A stretch of DNA of 64,000 nucleotides from Globisporangium splendens. Its lineage: Eukaryota > Oomycota > Peronosporomycetes > Pythiales > Pythiaceae. The position numbers and the translations under genes were made by a program. Location: positions 620,001 to 684,000 of the forward strand of contig VFIW01000013.1 in assembly GCA_006386115.1 (NCBI GenBank). Reading direction: 5' to 3'. Under the pieces are notes generated by a model, which saw nothing but the letters and a program-made list of their open reading frames with translations, was not told the DNA's origin and searched no databases. Positions 52,984 to 63,529 of this stretch are shown here, piece after piece. Each line of letters starts with the position of its first letter. The first letter of the stretch is position 1.

Positions 52984-52991
52984 GACCAGGA

Positions 52992-53582
52992 GTGCTCAAC
53001 TTCATCCCAACATGTGGAATCTCCGGATTCTCCCGGCCGTCTATTCGAGCGCTCGAGCGGTTATGTGCTACGTTGGTATCCAACTTCCCACAGCTTCTGT
53101 ATCGACCACAGCAAACAAATGTGCTTCGGCTGTACAACGGGCAACGTCATTACAACCACGAGTGGCATCTGCACACCAGTGAAGCAACTCTGACCCACGT
53201 CGACACGACCCTAGTCAAAGCTACGCATACACTTCACTCCGCAATGGACTGTGACGTCATGGCAACAAGAGACTTGAACGGGCAGAAGGTGTCGTTCCAT
53301 GTACATCCACGTTTCACAAGAATTGTGCAACTATGGGGTGGCAACGGACGATATAATACCACCAGATCTTTCTATCGGCAACAAGTTGCAGCAACGAGGA
53401 CACAAATTGGCAAAGATACTCTAGATGCAGCAGTCAACAAAGCTGTCCATACAGCAGGATCTCTGTGGCCTGGACTGCAATTAATCCAGTGGAGCGAATT
53501 ACACAACATCCCAGGGATTACAGTTTATACAGCCCAGACTCTTCTCCGGCTGAAAGCCAACCGACTCTCCATGTGGAACTAG
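52992..53582 (+). pseudogene. R1 ORF fragment (copy 2, linker region)
   Basis: Resumes the R1 frame (LNFIPTCGISGFSRPSIRAL) and is closed by a TAG at 53580-53582, where copy 1 has a Tyr codon. Confidence 0.7.
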
Positions 53583-53678
53583 GAGAAAGCTGATCTGTCC
53601 TGCTCGAATCCCGAATGCTCCCAAGTTGTCCAATCTTCTGTTCAACATCTATTCTGGGAGTGTCCGAAAGCCAAACTC

Positions 53679-54692
53679 GTGTGGAACTACTTCTATGCGC
53701 TATGGGCGAAGATCGGAATCACTCCTGGTCACGACCCCGCAATCTGGATCTTCAGTCTGGATCTACCACATACTCCAAGGCATACATGGACCGCGATCAA
53801 GAGACACATTATCGGACACAAGTGCTCCAATGAACATCTCCAAGATCATCTCTATCCCGTCGCACACACGCTGTGGCGATATATGAGCGCGTCGCTCATA
53901 CAAGCCATTTGGTGTGCGCATCTGCGACGCATGGATTCGGATCCAATCGAATCGACTGCTGAGATGGCGATCATGATGACCAGATTAGAGGCAGGAATGC
54001 GAAACCTCACACGACTCGCTGAAGCGCAAGCTGGAGACTCGGACGATCACACGGTTGCAGCAGTTCTCAAGGCATATGTCGACTGCTTTCTTAGCCAAAC
54101 CGACGCCATCCCCTTGACTCCAAATGATACTCGTGGCGTTTACCTGTTGTTTTTCGATGGCGGATCACGCGGCAATCCAGGACCAGGAGGGACTGGATCC
54201 ATTATCGTGCGTGTCCACAAGGACTCGCACACAGCCAGTTTAATTTGGGCCGCGAGCATGGCTTATAGCAGGAAGGACACGACCAACAACTTTGCCGAGT
54301 ACTGGGGTCTCATACACGGACTCCGAGAAGCCCAACGCAGTCACCTCGAACCATTGTACGTGATTGGAGACAGTGCACTCATTATCTCCCAACAGAGAAT
54401 GCATCGGTCCCCTCGACAGCACCGATTGGCACGTTTATACCAGACAAGTCGACGACTCGCGGATTGCATCGACATCCGAGGATGGTACCATCACTACCGT
54501 GCCTTCAACAAGATGGCGGACTCAGCCGCCAACCTAGCCATGGACACCAGAACCTCAACGCAGGTTCACTTCCCAACCATCGAGCTGCTTTCAACAATCT
54601 CACCCAGGATCTTGACAACGACGTCATGCATTGGCTTATGCGAAGTTCGGAAGACCCAAGGTCATTGGACAACACAAGGCAGCCTCACATAG
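53679..54692 (+). pseudogene. R1 ORF fragment (copy 2, RNase H)
   Basis: 337 codons containing the RNase H acidic motifs FFDGGSRGNPGPGGTGSIIV, NNFAEYWGLIHGL, VIGDSALII and NKMADSAANLAMD. A one-base loss at about 54579 (CCCAACCATCGAG against CCCAACCCATCGAG) alters the last ~40 residues. Confidence 0.75.
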
Positions 54693-54869
54693 GACCAAGA
54701 GAACATGCCATCCTGGTCAGAGATTATTTAACATTCAGAAGTGATCTAGTGCAATCCGCGCTGTAGACACATTTACACTCCTAGATGAAATTCGTAATGA
54801 AGATTAGTTAGGAGAATGGATATTGTAGGTCACGACGATGAACCTAAATATACCTCACCTTATAAAGAT

Positions 54870-54884
54870 AAAGGAGCTCGTCTT
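54870..54884. repeat. Target-site duplication, right (R1 copy 2)
   Basis: AAAGGAGCTCGTCTT, matching 51919-51933. Confidence 0.9.
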
Positions 54885-55139
54885 CCTTACGTTTGCCTCG
54901 GTTTACACCAAGCCACAACTTGTGGTATGATGATGGAGGTGCTTCAACACTCTCAGTTCTTGCAGACTTGAATAAATTATGTCGTTGAAACTTTCAACTC
55001 GGTGTTGCTTCTATTTCCATATACTTGTTTAATCAAGTAGCCTCTTCAAAACGATCTATTTACTGGTGATTAGTCAACCAAGCCCTCGGCTCTGACGTGG
55101 CAACTCAGATTCACTTTGCGACGTGATTATGGGCAGTAC
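54885..55139. other. Old flanking sequence with CCAAT/ACGT-like block
   Basis: Includes GATTAGTCAACC... then TGACGTGGCAAC (TGACGTGGC at 55093-55101), related to blocks upstream of WrbA copies 3 and 4. It may be the original upstream region of copy 6, now separated from it by R2. Confidence 0.4.
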
Positions 55140-55406
55140 ACGGTCAAAACGGTTTCTTTCCTGAAGGAATGCAATTTGGCCAGCTTCAACGTGAGAAGGG
55201 AAGAAGAGCGAGTGTTCTCCGTGCGGCTACCAACCATGACGGCGACTCTCACGTCCAAACGAAGGGCCGTCCTGCGAAAACTCGTAACCAGCATCATTCT
55301 ATGCTCACCGGAGATGGAAATCGATGCAGGCAACCAGCTAAACAGTCACTAGGAACCGTGGAGCAGGAAACACACAAAACGAGAGTACAAGTGGATCAGC
55401 AACGGC

Positions 55407-56156
55407 ATGGGAACCATCACCGCGGTGCCAGTATCGGAGAGGAGCCACACGGACTACATTCAGATGCAACGGCAAGCAAATGGAGTTCTCTGGACAGTGA
55501 CCGACTGGACCGGGGATGCTACCTGTCAACAAAACGTGGCAATGATCGAAGAAGAAATAAAAACTGTAGGGTGGACATTCAAACCGCACCACCTCACGAC
55601 TCACTGTCCGTGGCTGGTGCATGAACGTACTCCCCCAAACAGCATCCAGAAGACAATTGACCGAGCAAGAACACGGAGGCTGCACAGCAAGCTGTATCAA
55701 GGTCTCGGAGGACTCGTAGACAAGCTCAACGAAGTCGCGAAAACTGATCAGTGGTACAGTCATGTGCGGTATCGGCTACCAGCAGATCTATGGAAGCAAC
55801 GAGGATGTCTTACACCGTATCAGATGTGGACGACATACCGGATTTCTACGATGCAGCTCAACCTGTTCCATCCGGGAAGGATCGAGTCTTCGGCGTGTCC
55901 AAGCAATGCCGGATGTGGGGAAACAAAAGAAACTATCTCACACATAGTCTGGAGTTACAAGCGAGCACAAGCCGCGTGGACGGCCTTCCTCGGGCGATGG
56001 ATTGGTCGAACATTGACGGAGCAAGCACTCAATCTCTTCCTGCCGCATGTTGCTAGTCGCACAGCCCCGCCAGGTCAACGACCCTTGCTCCGGAAATTGG
56101 AAAAGAGCTTCGGGTTCATTACTCCGGAACACTCGACAGCACTACAGAAACTCTGA
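55407..56156 (+). pseudogene. R2 ORF fragment: region before RNase H with zinc knuckle (copy 2)
   Basis: About 250 codons with VGWTFKPHHLTTHCPWLVHE, RYRLPADLWKQRGCLTPYQM and a knuckle CPSNAGCGETKETISHIVWS, where the last expected Cys is Tyr. It ends at a TGA before the RNase H part, which lies in another frame, so this copy is inactive. Confidence 0.75.
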
Positions 56157-56375
56157 TTTATCGTCACATCAAACATCCCAGTGTTGCTATGGAGAACGAG
56201 AGTGGAAATAGTGCATGAACAGCAACACGTCACTATCGAAGAAAGTGCCAAGCGTGTGTGGACAGCGTGTGTGATGCAAGTGCGAGCTGTGGCTCATCGG
56301 ATGAGAACGCTCAAAGGATAAAAGATCAATGCAACTTGCCTGAGCCAACTGCTCAGCGTACTGGAGAGACAAGAC

Positions 56376-56993
56376 TTGTCGCGCCAACTGGAAGCATGGG
56401 CGACGGCGCGTTTGTATTTCGATGGAGGTGCACGCGGCAACCCAGGTCCAGGAGGCAGTGGTTTGGCACTCATCTTCCTGAATGAACGCAGCAATCGATG
56501 GGAACTCAAAGCATGCGGCTATGCGTACATGGGACCAGAAGTCACGAACAATTGGTGCGAATACAGCGCACTGAAAGATGGTCTGGCATACAGTGCACAC
56601 TGCCTACAACACTATGAAGTCAAGTTTGAAGTCTTCGGAGATAGCCAAATGATTATCGCATCCCAGAACGGGTTCTCCTCAATACGCCAGACCGAGTTGC
56701 AGCCACTAGCAGTTCGGGTAAATCAAATCATCGCCAACTTTGCGTGGATCTCCTGGAATCACACAAAACGAGAACAAAACAAAATGGCCGATCTTCTCTC
56801 CAACATAGCAATGAACTGCAAGAGTGCGAAGATACTCACCGACGAATCGCGGGGAGATGACCAAGTTCTTCTGTCCCAAGTCGCAGTTCTGCTCGACAAT
56901 GATATCGGTGCCACACCGTCAAAACTTAGAAACACCTCCCTCTCGGCAGTGTTAATGAGACTCCGGAATTCTTCAACTGTATGTAGATCATAA
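56376..56993 (+). pseudogene. R2 RNase H (copy 2)
   Basis: 205 codons with the same acidic motifs as copy 1 (YFDGGARGNPGPGGSGLALI, NNWCEYSALKDGL, FGDSQMII, NKMADLLSNIAM). The Trp-Gly after GGSG is changed to Leu-Ala. Confidence 0.8.
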
Positions 56994-57220
56994 GTTAAAT
57001 AGAATTACCTCTCTCTCTTGCAGATTAGTACTCGATTCAATTAGATAGTGCCACTGTCTAATTGGATTCGGAGCATTTTCAGCCAATCATATCGACAGAA
57101 AATGGATTATTAGAGGTGCGTAACCATCTCACTTCGTGCCGTATTACGCTGTTGTGCTGACCCACCTGAAGGGTGACCATTGTCGACACCAAGTACAATT
57201 CTACTGCTGCTACATTCTTA

Positions 57221-57238
57221 TTCATTTTCCAATTTGCC
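57221..57238 (+). promoter_or_regulatory. Inr + FPR core promoter of WrbA copy 6
   Basis: TTCATTTTCCAATTTGCC, a near-perfect oomycete initiator plus flanking element 43-60 nt before the ATG at 57281. Confidence 0.72.
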
Positions 57239-57280
57239 TCCTCCCGCAAAGTACCCAAGCAACCCCCAAGCCAAACCAAG

Positions 57281-57883
57281 ATGACCAAGATCGCCATCGT
57301 CTACTACTCCACCTACGGCCACATCGCCAAGATGGCCGAAACCATCAAGGAGGGCGTCGAGTCCGTCGAAGGCGTCACCGCCGAGATCTACCAGGTCCCC
57401 GAGACTCTCCCAGAAGAAGTTCTTACTTTGATCCACGCTCCACCAAAGAAGGACCACCCGATTGTCACTCCTGACGTGCTCAAGGAGGCCGATGGCATCC
57501 TCTTTGGTTTCCCAACGCGCTTCGGTTCGTTCCCATCGCAAGTCAAGTCGTTCTTGGACTCGACCGGTGGTCTCTGGCAGACTGGTGCGCTTGTGGGCAA
57601 GCCAGCAGGCATCTTCTTCTCGACTGGTACTCAGGGTGGCGGTCAAGAAACGACTGCTTTTACCACGCTTACGTACTTGGCTCACCAGGGTCTGACATTT
57701 GTGCCATTGGGCTGCCGCTCGCCATTACTGTTCAACTTTGAGGAGATCCACGGTGGTTCGCCATGGGGTGCGGGCACCTACGCCGGTCCAGACGGTTCGC
57801 GTCAGCCATCGAAGTTGGAGTTGGACGTGGCCAAGGTGCAGGGCGAGTCGTTTGCGCAGGTCGCCAAGAAGTTGTCCGCCTAG
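57281..57883 (+). CDS. WrbA-type NAD(P)H:quinone oxidoreductase, copy 6
   Basis: Intact, 200 residues. The FMN loop is YYSTYGHIAKMAETI; other pieces are ADGILFGFPTRFGSFPSQVK and FFSTGTQGGGQETTAF. It belongs with copy 2 as a distinct subtype (EEVLTLIHAPPKKDHPIVTP, SFPSQVKSFLDS, LTYLAHQG). The residue after FVPLG is Cys where all others have Tyr. The 3' end and downstream 300 bp are shared with copy 5 in inverted orientation. R2 ends about 275 bp upstream, so the promoter that remains is short. Confidence 0.95.
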   Translation: MTKIAIVYYSTYGHIAKMAETIKEGVESVEGVTAEIYQVPETLPEEVLTLIHAPPKKDHPIVTPDVLKEADGILFGFPTRFGSFPSQVKSFLDSTGGLWQTGALVGKPAGIFFSTGTQGGGQETTAFTTLTYLAHQGLTFVPLGCRSPLLFNFEEIHGGSPWGAGTYAGPDGSRQPSKLELDVAKVQGESFAQVAKKLSA

Positions 57884-58187
57884 GCGTTGATCATTTTGTA
57901 GCACGTTGGCCATACATGCTTACTTTTGCGTGATAACCTTCAATGCAGCAGATTAATGAAGTCACTTCCACTCAGCTTTGCCTTTCGTGTTGCTGCCTAT
58001 CTAGCGAAAGGAGCCGCGGTGTTACTACGGGCTCTGCCATCTCCTCCGCCACTTTTATTTTCAGTTTTCAGTGTTGAAAGAGAGGATATTATGCTGCACT
58101 AAGCGAACGAGAGCAATACCCATTCCTCTAGCCGCACTACCCAAGCAACTTTTGGCACCCATGCCAAGATCGTTCGGTCAAGGAATC
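57881..58187. repeat. Inverted repeat, right arm (inner part)
   Basis: Reverse complement of 50812-51118. It starts at the stop codon of WrbA copy 6 and ends at the first copy of the R1 target-site duplication. Confidence 0.9.
58176..58187. repeat. Target-site duplication, left (R1 copy 3)
   Basis: GGTCAAGGAATC, repeated at 62178-62189. Confidence 0.88.
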
Positions 58188-61100
58188 TTTCTTTATAAGG
58201 TGAGGTATATTTAGGTTCATCTTCGTGTCCTACAATATCCATTCTCCTACCTAATCTTCATTACGAATTTCATCTAGGAGTGTAAATGTGTCTATTGCGA
58301 GGATTGCACTAGATCACTTCTAACTGCTAAATATTCTTTGACCAGGATGGCATGTTCTCTTGGTCCTATGTGAGGCTGCCTTGTGTTGTCCAATGACCTT
58401 GGGTCTTCCGAACTTCGCAGAAGCCAATGCATGACGTCGTTGTCAAGATCCTGGGTGAGATTGTTGAAAGCAGCTCGATGAGTTGGGAAGTGAACCTGCG
58501 TTGAGGTTCTGGTGTCCATGGCTAGGTTGGCGGCTGAGTCCGCCATCTTGTTGAAGGCACGGTAGTGATGGTACCATCCTCGGATGTCGATGCAATCCGC
58601 GAGTCGTCGATTGTCTGGTATAAACGTGCCAATCGGTGCTGTCGAGGGGACCGATGCATTCTCTGTTGGGAGATAATGAGTGCACTGTCTCCAATCACGT
58701 ACAACGGTTCGAAGTGACTGCGTTGGGCTTCTCGGAGTCCATGTATGAGACCCCAGTACTCGGCAAAGTTGTTGGTCGTGTCCTTCCTGCTATATGCCAT
58801 GCTGGTGGCCCAAATTAAACTGGCTGTGTGCGAGTCGTTATGGACACGCACAATAACGGATCCAGTCCCTCCTGGTCCTGGATTGCCGCGTGATCCACCA
58901 TCGAAAAACAACAGGTAAACGCCGCGAGTATCATTTGGAGTCAAGGGGATGGCGTCGGTTTGGCTGAGAAAGCAGTCGACATATGCCTTGAGAACTGCTG
59001 CAACCGTGTGACCGTCCGAGTCTCCAGCTTGCGCTTCAGCGAGTCGTGTGAGGTTTCGCATTCCTGCCTCTAATCTGGTCATCATGATCGCCATCTCAGC
59101 AGTCGATTTGATTGGATCCGAATCCATGCGTCGCAGATGCGCACACCAAATGGCTTGTATGAGCGACGCGCTCATATATCGCCACAGCATGTGTGCGACG
59201 GGATAGAGATGATCTTGGAGATGTTCATTGGAGAACTTGTGTCCGATAATGTGTCTCTTGATCGTGGTCCATGCATGCCTTGGAGTATCTGGTAGATCCA
59301 GACTGAAGATCCAGATTGCGGGGTCGTGACCAGGAGTGATTCCGATCTTCGCCCATAGCGCATAAAAGTAGTTCCACACCAGTTTGGCTTTCGGACACTC
59401 CCAGAATAGATGTTGAACAGAAGATTGGACAACTTGGGAACATTCGGGATTCGAGCAGGATAGATCAGTTTTCTCATAGTTCCACATGGTGACTTCCGGT
59501 GGGTATTGCAGCCGGAGAAGAGTCTGGGTTGTATAAGCAGTAATCCCTGGGATGTTGTGTAATTCGCTCCATTGGATTAATTGCAGTCCTGGCCACAGAG
59601 ATCCTGCTGTTTGGACAGCTTTGTTGACTGCTGCATCTCGAGTATCTTTGCCAATTTGTGTCCTCGTTGCTGCAACTTGTTGCCGATAGAAAGATCTGGT
59701 CGTATTGTATCGTCCGTTGCCACTCCATAGTTGCACGATTCTTGTGAAACGTGGATGTGCATGGAACGACACCTTCTGCCCGTTCAAGTCTCTTGTTGCC
59801 ATGACGTCACAGTCCATTGCGGAGTGAACTGTATGCGTAGCTTTGACTAGGGTCGTGTCGACGTGGGTCAGAGTTGCTTCACTGGTGTGCAGATGCCATT
59901 CGTGGTTATAATGACGTTGCCCGTTGTACAGCCGAAGCACATTTGTTTGCTGTGGTCGATACAGAAGCTGTGGGAAGTTGGATACCAACGTAGCACATAA
60001 CCGCTCGAGCGCTCGAATAGACGGCCGGGAGAATCCGGAGATTCCACATGTTGGGATGAAGTTAAGCACTCCTGGTCTTATCCACTCCCATCGAAGTATG
60101 TCGCCCAGTTGTGCTGTTCCAACTGATAATGATGTGTGAGCAAGCTTGTAAGGGGAGCCGTTGGAATCAAGAAGCCACCCATCTGCAGTCGAGGTCATGT
60201 ATGGCAGCCATTCTGCACAGAATGTCCCACGTAGCTTTCGTCCTTCAGCGATGATACCTGGAAGCCTGTCAGACATTTTAGAGCTGAGGTCGATCTGGAA
60301 CACATCGCCGTCCCATTGAGTCTGCACAATTGTCGACTTGAAGTGCTCGTAACACCAACGTACATTATCACGTTCTCTGGGCTCATAGGGTTGAGAATGG
60401 AGCGACGCACATAATGCTGCGCCAGTTGTCCACATGTTTCCACGAAGCTGGGGTGGCCGCCTTGGAATTGCATCGAGCGGCGTGATGTACGTCGAAGAAG
60501 CCCTTGTGTTGTGCAGCAAGATTTCCCCGATGACCTGATCGATGTGAGAGGTAGTGATTGCCCATCTGGAGACTGCTGTGGCACTCATCGTCATCAGCTC
60601 AGTTCTGATGTTGGGTACTGACAAGCCTCCATTCATTTTTTTGAGCTCAGCTTGTTCTTCCTTCATCCACGGTTTCGCAGGCTTACCATTCCTTGAGCCC
60701 CAGACAAATTGTTTCACTAGGTCGTGTAGCTGATTGACAATAGCCGTAGATGGCCAGGAGTGCCTGGCCACGTAAAGCACTTTGGGTATGATGACGGCAC
60801 TGGCAATTGCTGCACGTTGGGCGACAGAGTGAGTTTTGAGACGCGCAAGTCGAAGTCTGACACGTAAGGCTTGGATGCACTTGGACCAGTTACTTGCATT
60901 CGAAGGCGTTTGTCCGACTTGGATGCCGAGGTAGCGGCAATGTTCCTCACGTTGTAGCACATGAATGTCACTGACTGACTCTTCGGTGGAGCTATATTCC
61001 TTGTTCAGCGGTAATACTGCAGATTTGTGCCGATTGACTCGAAGCCCAGAAGCTGCTCCATATTTGTCCAGGATTGCAAACACGGCATTAATATCCTTGG

Positions 61101-62177
61101 GATCGCTAAGATAAATGGTCGTGTCGTCTGCGTATCCTCCAATTCTGACTTCAGTTGCGCATCCTGCTGCCTGGAGTTCAACGCCGTGTATTTCGTCACT
61201 CGCTTCGATTTTCCGATAAAGAACCTCTAACGCCAAGATGAAGAGAAGAGGGACCAGCGGACATCCTTGACGAATTCCGGATGTCACGTTGTACTTTCTC
61301 GACAGGAAACCGTTGACAATGAACTTGTACGTGGTTTGAGAGTGTAACACCTTCACTAAGTGTACGAACTTCAATGGGAATCCAAGATGCTGGAGCGCTT
61401 GTGCCAGAAAGCTGCGATCGAGTGAATCATAGGCTTTAGCAAATCAAGGAGCAACGCGATCGCTCTGGACATGGCGGGGTCGCTTGTGGCCCGCTGTTGC
61501 GCAGCCAATAACACATCGATCGTAGTTGGGATTGCTCGCCCTGGAACGAAACCAGCTTGCATGTGATGGATAAGCCAAGGGAGCACAGTTCGTAATCTGG
61601 TTGCAAATATCCGTGTGAATATTTTGTAATCAGAGTTGAGGAGTGCGATTGGTCTGTAGTCCAGCGGCGATGCAGCAGAGACGGACTTTTTTATGCAGTG
61701 AATATGTGCTTCACTGAACGAACTTGGTAGAACGCATTCGGGTATCCACAAGTTGAAAAGTCGCTCGAATAGACCGGTAATCTCGTCACAGTGGTCTCTG
61801 TACCAGTCATTGCCGAGTTCGTCAGGACCGTGAGCTTTGCCTCTCTTGCATTTCTTCACAGCCTGTTTAATTTCACTCGAATCGATCGGTTTGAGCAGGA
61901 AGCCTAATCTGTCCGACGGAGGAATAGCTGTTCCTGGATCAAGGATTTGATCGATGTCAGTTTGCAGAGTGGGCGCCTGTTGCATGATTGATTTCCATCC
62001 TTCTCCCATGTCGTCAGCAAGTTCTCGTGAACGCATGGGTCCGTAAGTAGCTGTGCCACCGAGTGTGAAGATAGTGTTGTCAAGGAACTTGGTCGAGATA
62101 CGCTTGTAGAAGGATTTGCTCGTTTTTCGTTCATGATGCATGTGCTCCCGAAAAATGCGGTCCCGTTTCGAAGCCTG
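58188..62177 (-). mobile_element. Non-LTR retrotransposon R1, longest copy (copy 3), 12-bp TSD
   Basis: A 3990-bp minus-strand element holding most of the reverse transcriptase, the zinc finger and RNase H. It is 5'-truncated: coding runs straight into the flank without an ATG or endonuclease. It ends in ...CTCACCTTATAAAGAAA. Insertion split the right arm of the inverted repeat, and the left arm preserves the empty site. Confidence 0.93.
58522..61374 (-). pseudogene. R1 main ORF (copy 3): RT fingers/palm end to RNase H
   Basis: 950 codons in one frame. It begins with KFVHLVKVLHSQTTYKFIVN, then GIRQGCPLVPLLFILALEVL and GGYADDTTIYLSD (YADD catalytic pair), the zinc knuckle CSNPECSQVVQ and RNase H (FFDGGSRGNPGPGGTGSVIV, NNFAEYWGLI, VIGDSALII). 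One base is missing at about 58610 (ACAAGTCG reads ACAATCG), so the last RNase H Asp lies in another frame (NKMADSAANLAMD, reaching a stop at 58292). A second loss at ~61442 separates it from the N-terminal RT part. Confidence 0.88.
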
Positions 62178-62183
62178 GGTCAA
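61371..62183 (-). pseudogene. R1 reverse transcriptase N-terminal part (copy 3)
   Basis: About 270 codons, entered from the flank. It includes KCKRGKAHGPDELGNDWYRD, SAASPLDYRPIALLNSDYKI and MQAGFVPGRAIPTTIDVLLA. At AIALLLD the frame is lost by one missing T (GATTTTGCTAAA expected, GATTTGCTAAA seen), just at the first catalytic Asp segment D-F-A-K-A-Y-D-S. Confidence 0.85.
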
Positions 62184-62189
62184 GGAATC
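62178..62189. repeat. Target-site duplication, right (R1 copy 3)
   Basis: GGTCAAGGAATC, matching 58176-58187. Confidence 0.88.
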
Positions 62190-62545
62190 GTTATTCCGTT
62201 GCGCAAGAAAGGTGATAAGGAATCTATTGAACTTGAAGTTTAAGATTTCCCGGGGAAGAGAATTGGCGGGTTCTCAGCTATCATATCCTGCCGTAACACA
62301 TGCGTTCTCACACTTGCGTCCGGGGTTTTCGTAATTTTCTAGTTTTTCTGGCATTTGTAGTTTCTTCGTGTGCCGTTTTGTTGGTGGCTTTGTTCGTTGT
62401 TGTATACATTTTGGCTGTGCTTCGTCAGGCGCACTTGCACTGGTGATTGTCGCGCTTCGATGCTTCGATCTCGGCTCGAGTCACACGCGCGCACGTGCGT
62501 TTGATTGTGACATCGCCTTGGTGAGGCATAGCCGTTTGGCTTTGT

Positions 62546-62643
62546 CCCGGGAGTCTTGTGCTGCTCAGTGTGGTGGCCGCAGACAGCGGGGAGCCTTGTG
62601 CTGCGCGGTGTTGTGGCCGCAGACAGCGGGGGTCTTGTGCTGC
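62546..62643. repeat. ~39-40-bp tandem repeat, 2.5 copies (right arm)
   Basis: Mirror of 50358-50455; units share CTTGTGCTGC and GTGGCCGCAGACAGCGGGG. Confidence 0.8.
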
Positions 62644-63529
62644 GTCGCTTGTTAGCGACGTTGCCGGTTCGTTGTACTGCGTGACGGGTGGTCACATACA
62701 GCGGGTCAATAGCCGTGCTCATATTGGTCGTGCATTCCATTCCTCACCACCCCAGGGCCTCCAAGAAGGGGGGATTCTCTCCCTGGGATGGGCCGGCCCA
62801 AACTGGACCGCTGAGGGTGGAACTGGACCGCTTGTGCTTGACTTGGAAAGTTGGAGAATGTTGCGCAAGAAAGGAGATTCGCCAAATCCCCTCGATTACA
62901 GACCAATCACTCTGCTTACGACCACATACAAGTTGTTTGCAAAAGTCCTAGCAACAAGGCTGCAAGACATCCTTCTGTGGATCATCGGTGAAGAACAACA
63001 AGGATTCGTACGCGACCGACTGATGGAGAACGCGATCCTCATCATGCAAGCCGCTTTGGATAAAGCGTACCACAGCAGCACTGAAGGGTTGGACGACGCT
63101 CCGGGAATTGCGATGCTCGACTTCATGAAGGCTTGCGACACATTGGACAGAGACTTTCTGTACCTTGTGCTGAGCAAGTTCGGCTTTGGGCGACAATTTG
63201 TGGATTTAGTACGTCGAATGCACACGGACACTACGGCGCAGTACCTGGTGGACGGTGAACTGTCGAGAGAATGGGAGGTCAAGTCGGGGATTCTTCAAGG
63301 TTGCCCCCTGGCCCCTCTGCTGTTTATCGTTGCTGCGGAGATTCTCGCATTGGCAGTACAACAAGACCCCCATCTGGAAGGAATTCGTGCGACCAGATCT
63401 GGAGCAGAACCCCATCTTATTTCGACCTTCGTCGACGACTCCGCCGTCTTTTTGAAACAAGGGAGACAGCTGCCTCGGCTGATGCAGCTGCTGTCCGAGT
63501 TCGGCCAGCAATCAGGTCTGCACGTGTAA
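62558..63529 (+). pseudogene. R3 reverse transcriptase frame (right copy)
   Basis: Identical to the left copy except one residue (MHTDTTAQ for MHSDTTAQ). It has the RT motifs MLDFMKACDTLDRDFL, GILQGCPLAPLLFIVA and STFVDDSAVFL. After the TAA at 63527-63529 the same frame continues as VRYLGIQIETGNVTQANWED, so the stop cuts a longer ancestral ORF. Confidence 0.82.

Larger units (their letters stand above)
51934..54869 (+). mobile_element. Non-LTR retrotransposon R1, 5'-truncated, with 15-bp TSD (copy 2)
   Basis: Starts inside the reverse transcriptase at the ADD-encoding stretch (GACGACACGACC) and ends at the R1 terminus CCTCACCTTATAAAGAT. Bounded by perfect 15-bp direct repeats, a clean target-primed insertion. 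Coding is broken: a stop near 52981, a stop near 53580 and a frameshift near 54580. Confidence 0.92.
55140..57006 (+). mobile_element. Non-LTR retrotransposon R2, 5'-truncated (copy 2)
   Basis: Carries a zinc-knuckle region and RNase H, and ends in ...AAGTTAAATAGAATT like copy 1. The 5' boundary is uncertain (about 55130-55380), since copy 1 covers only the 3' half. No reverse transcriptase is present in this copy. Confidence 0.8.
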
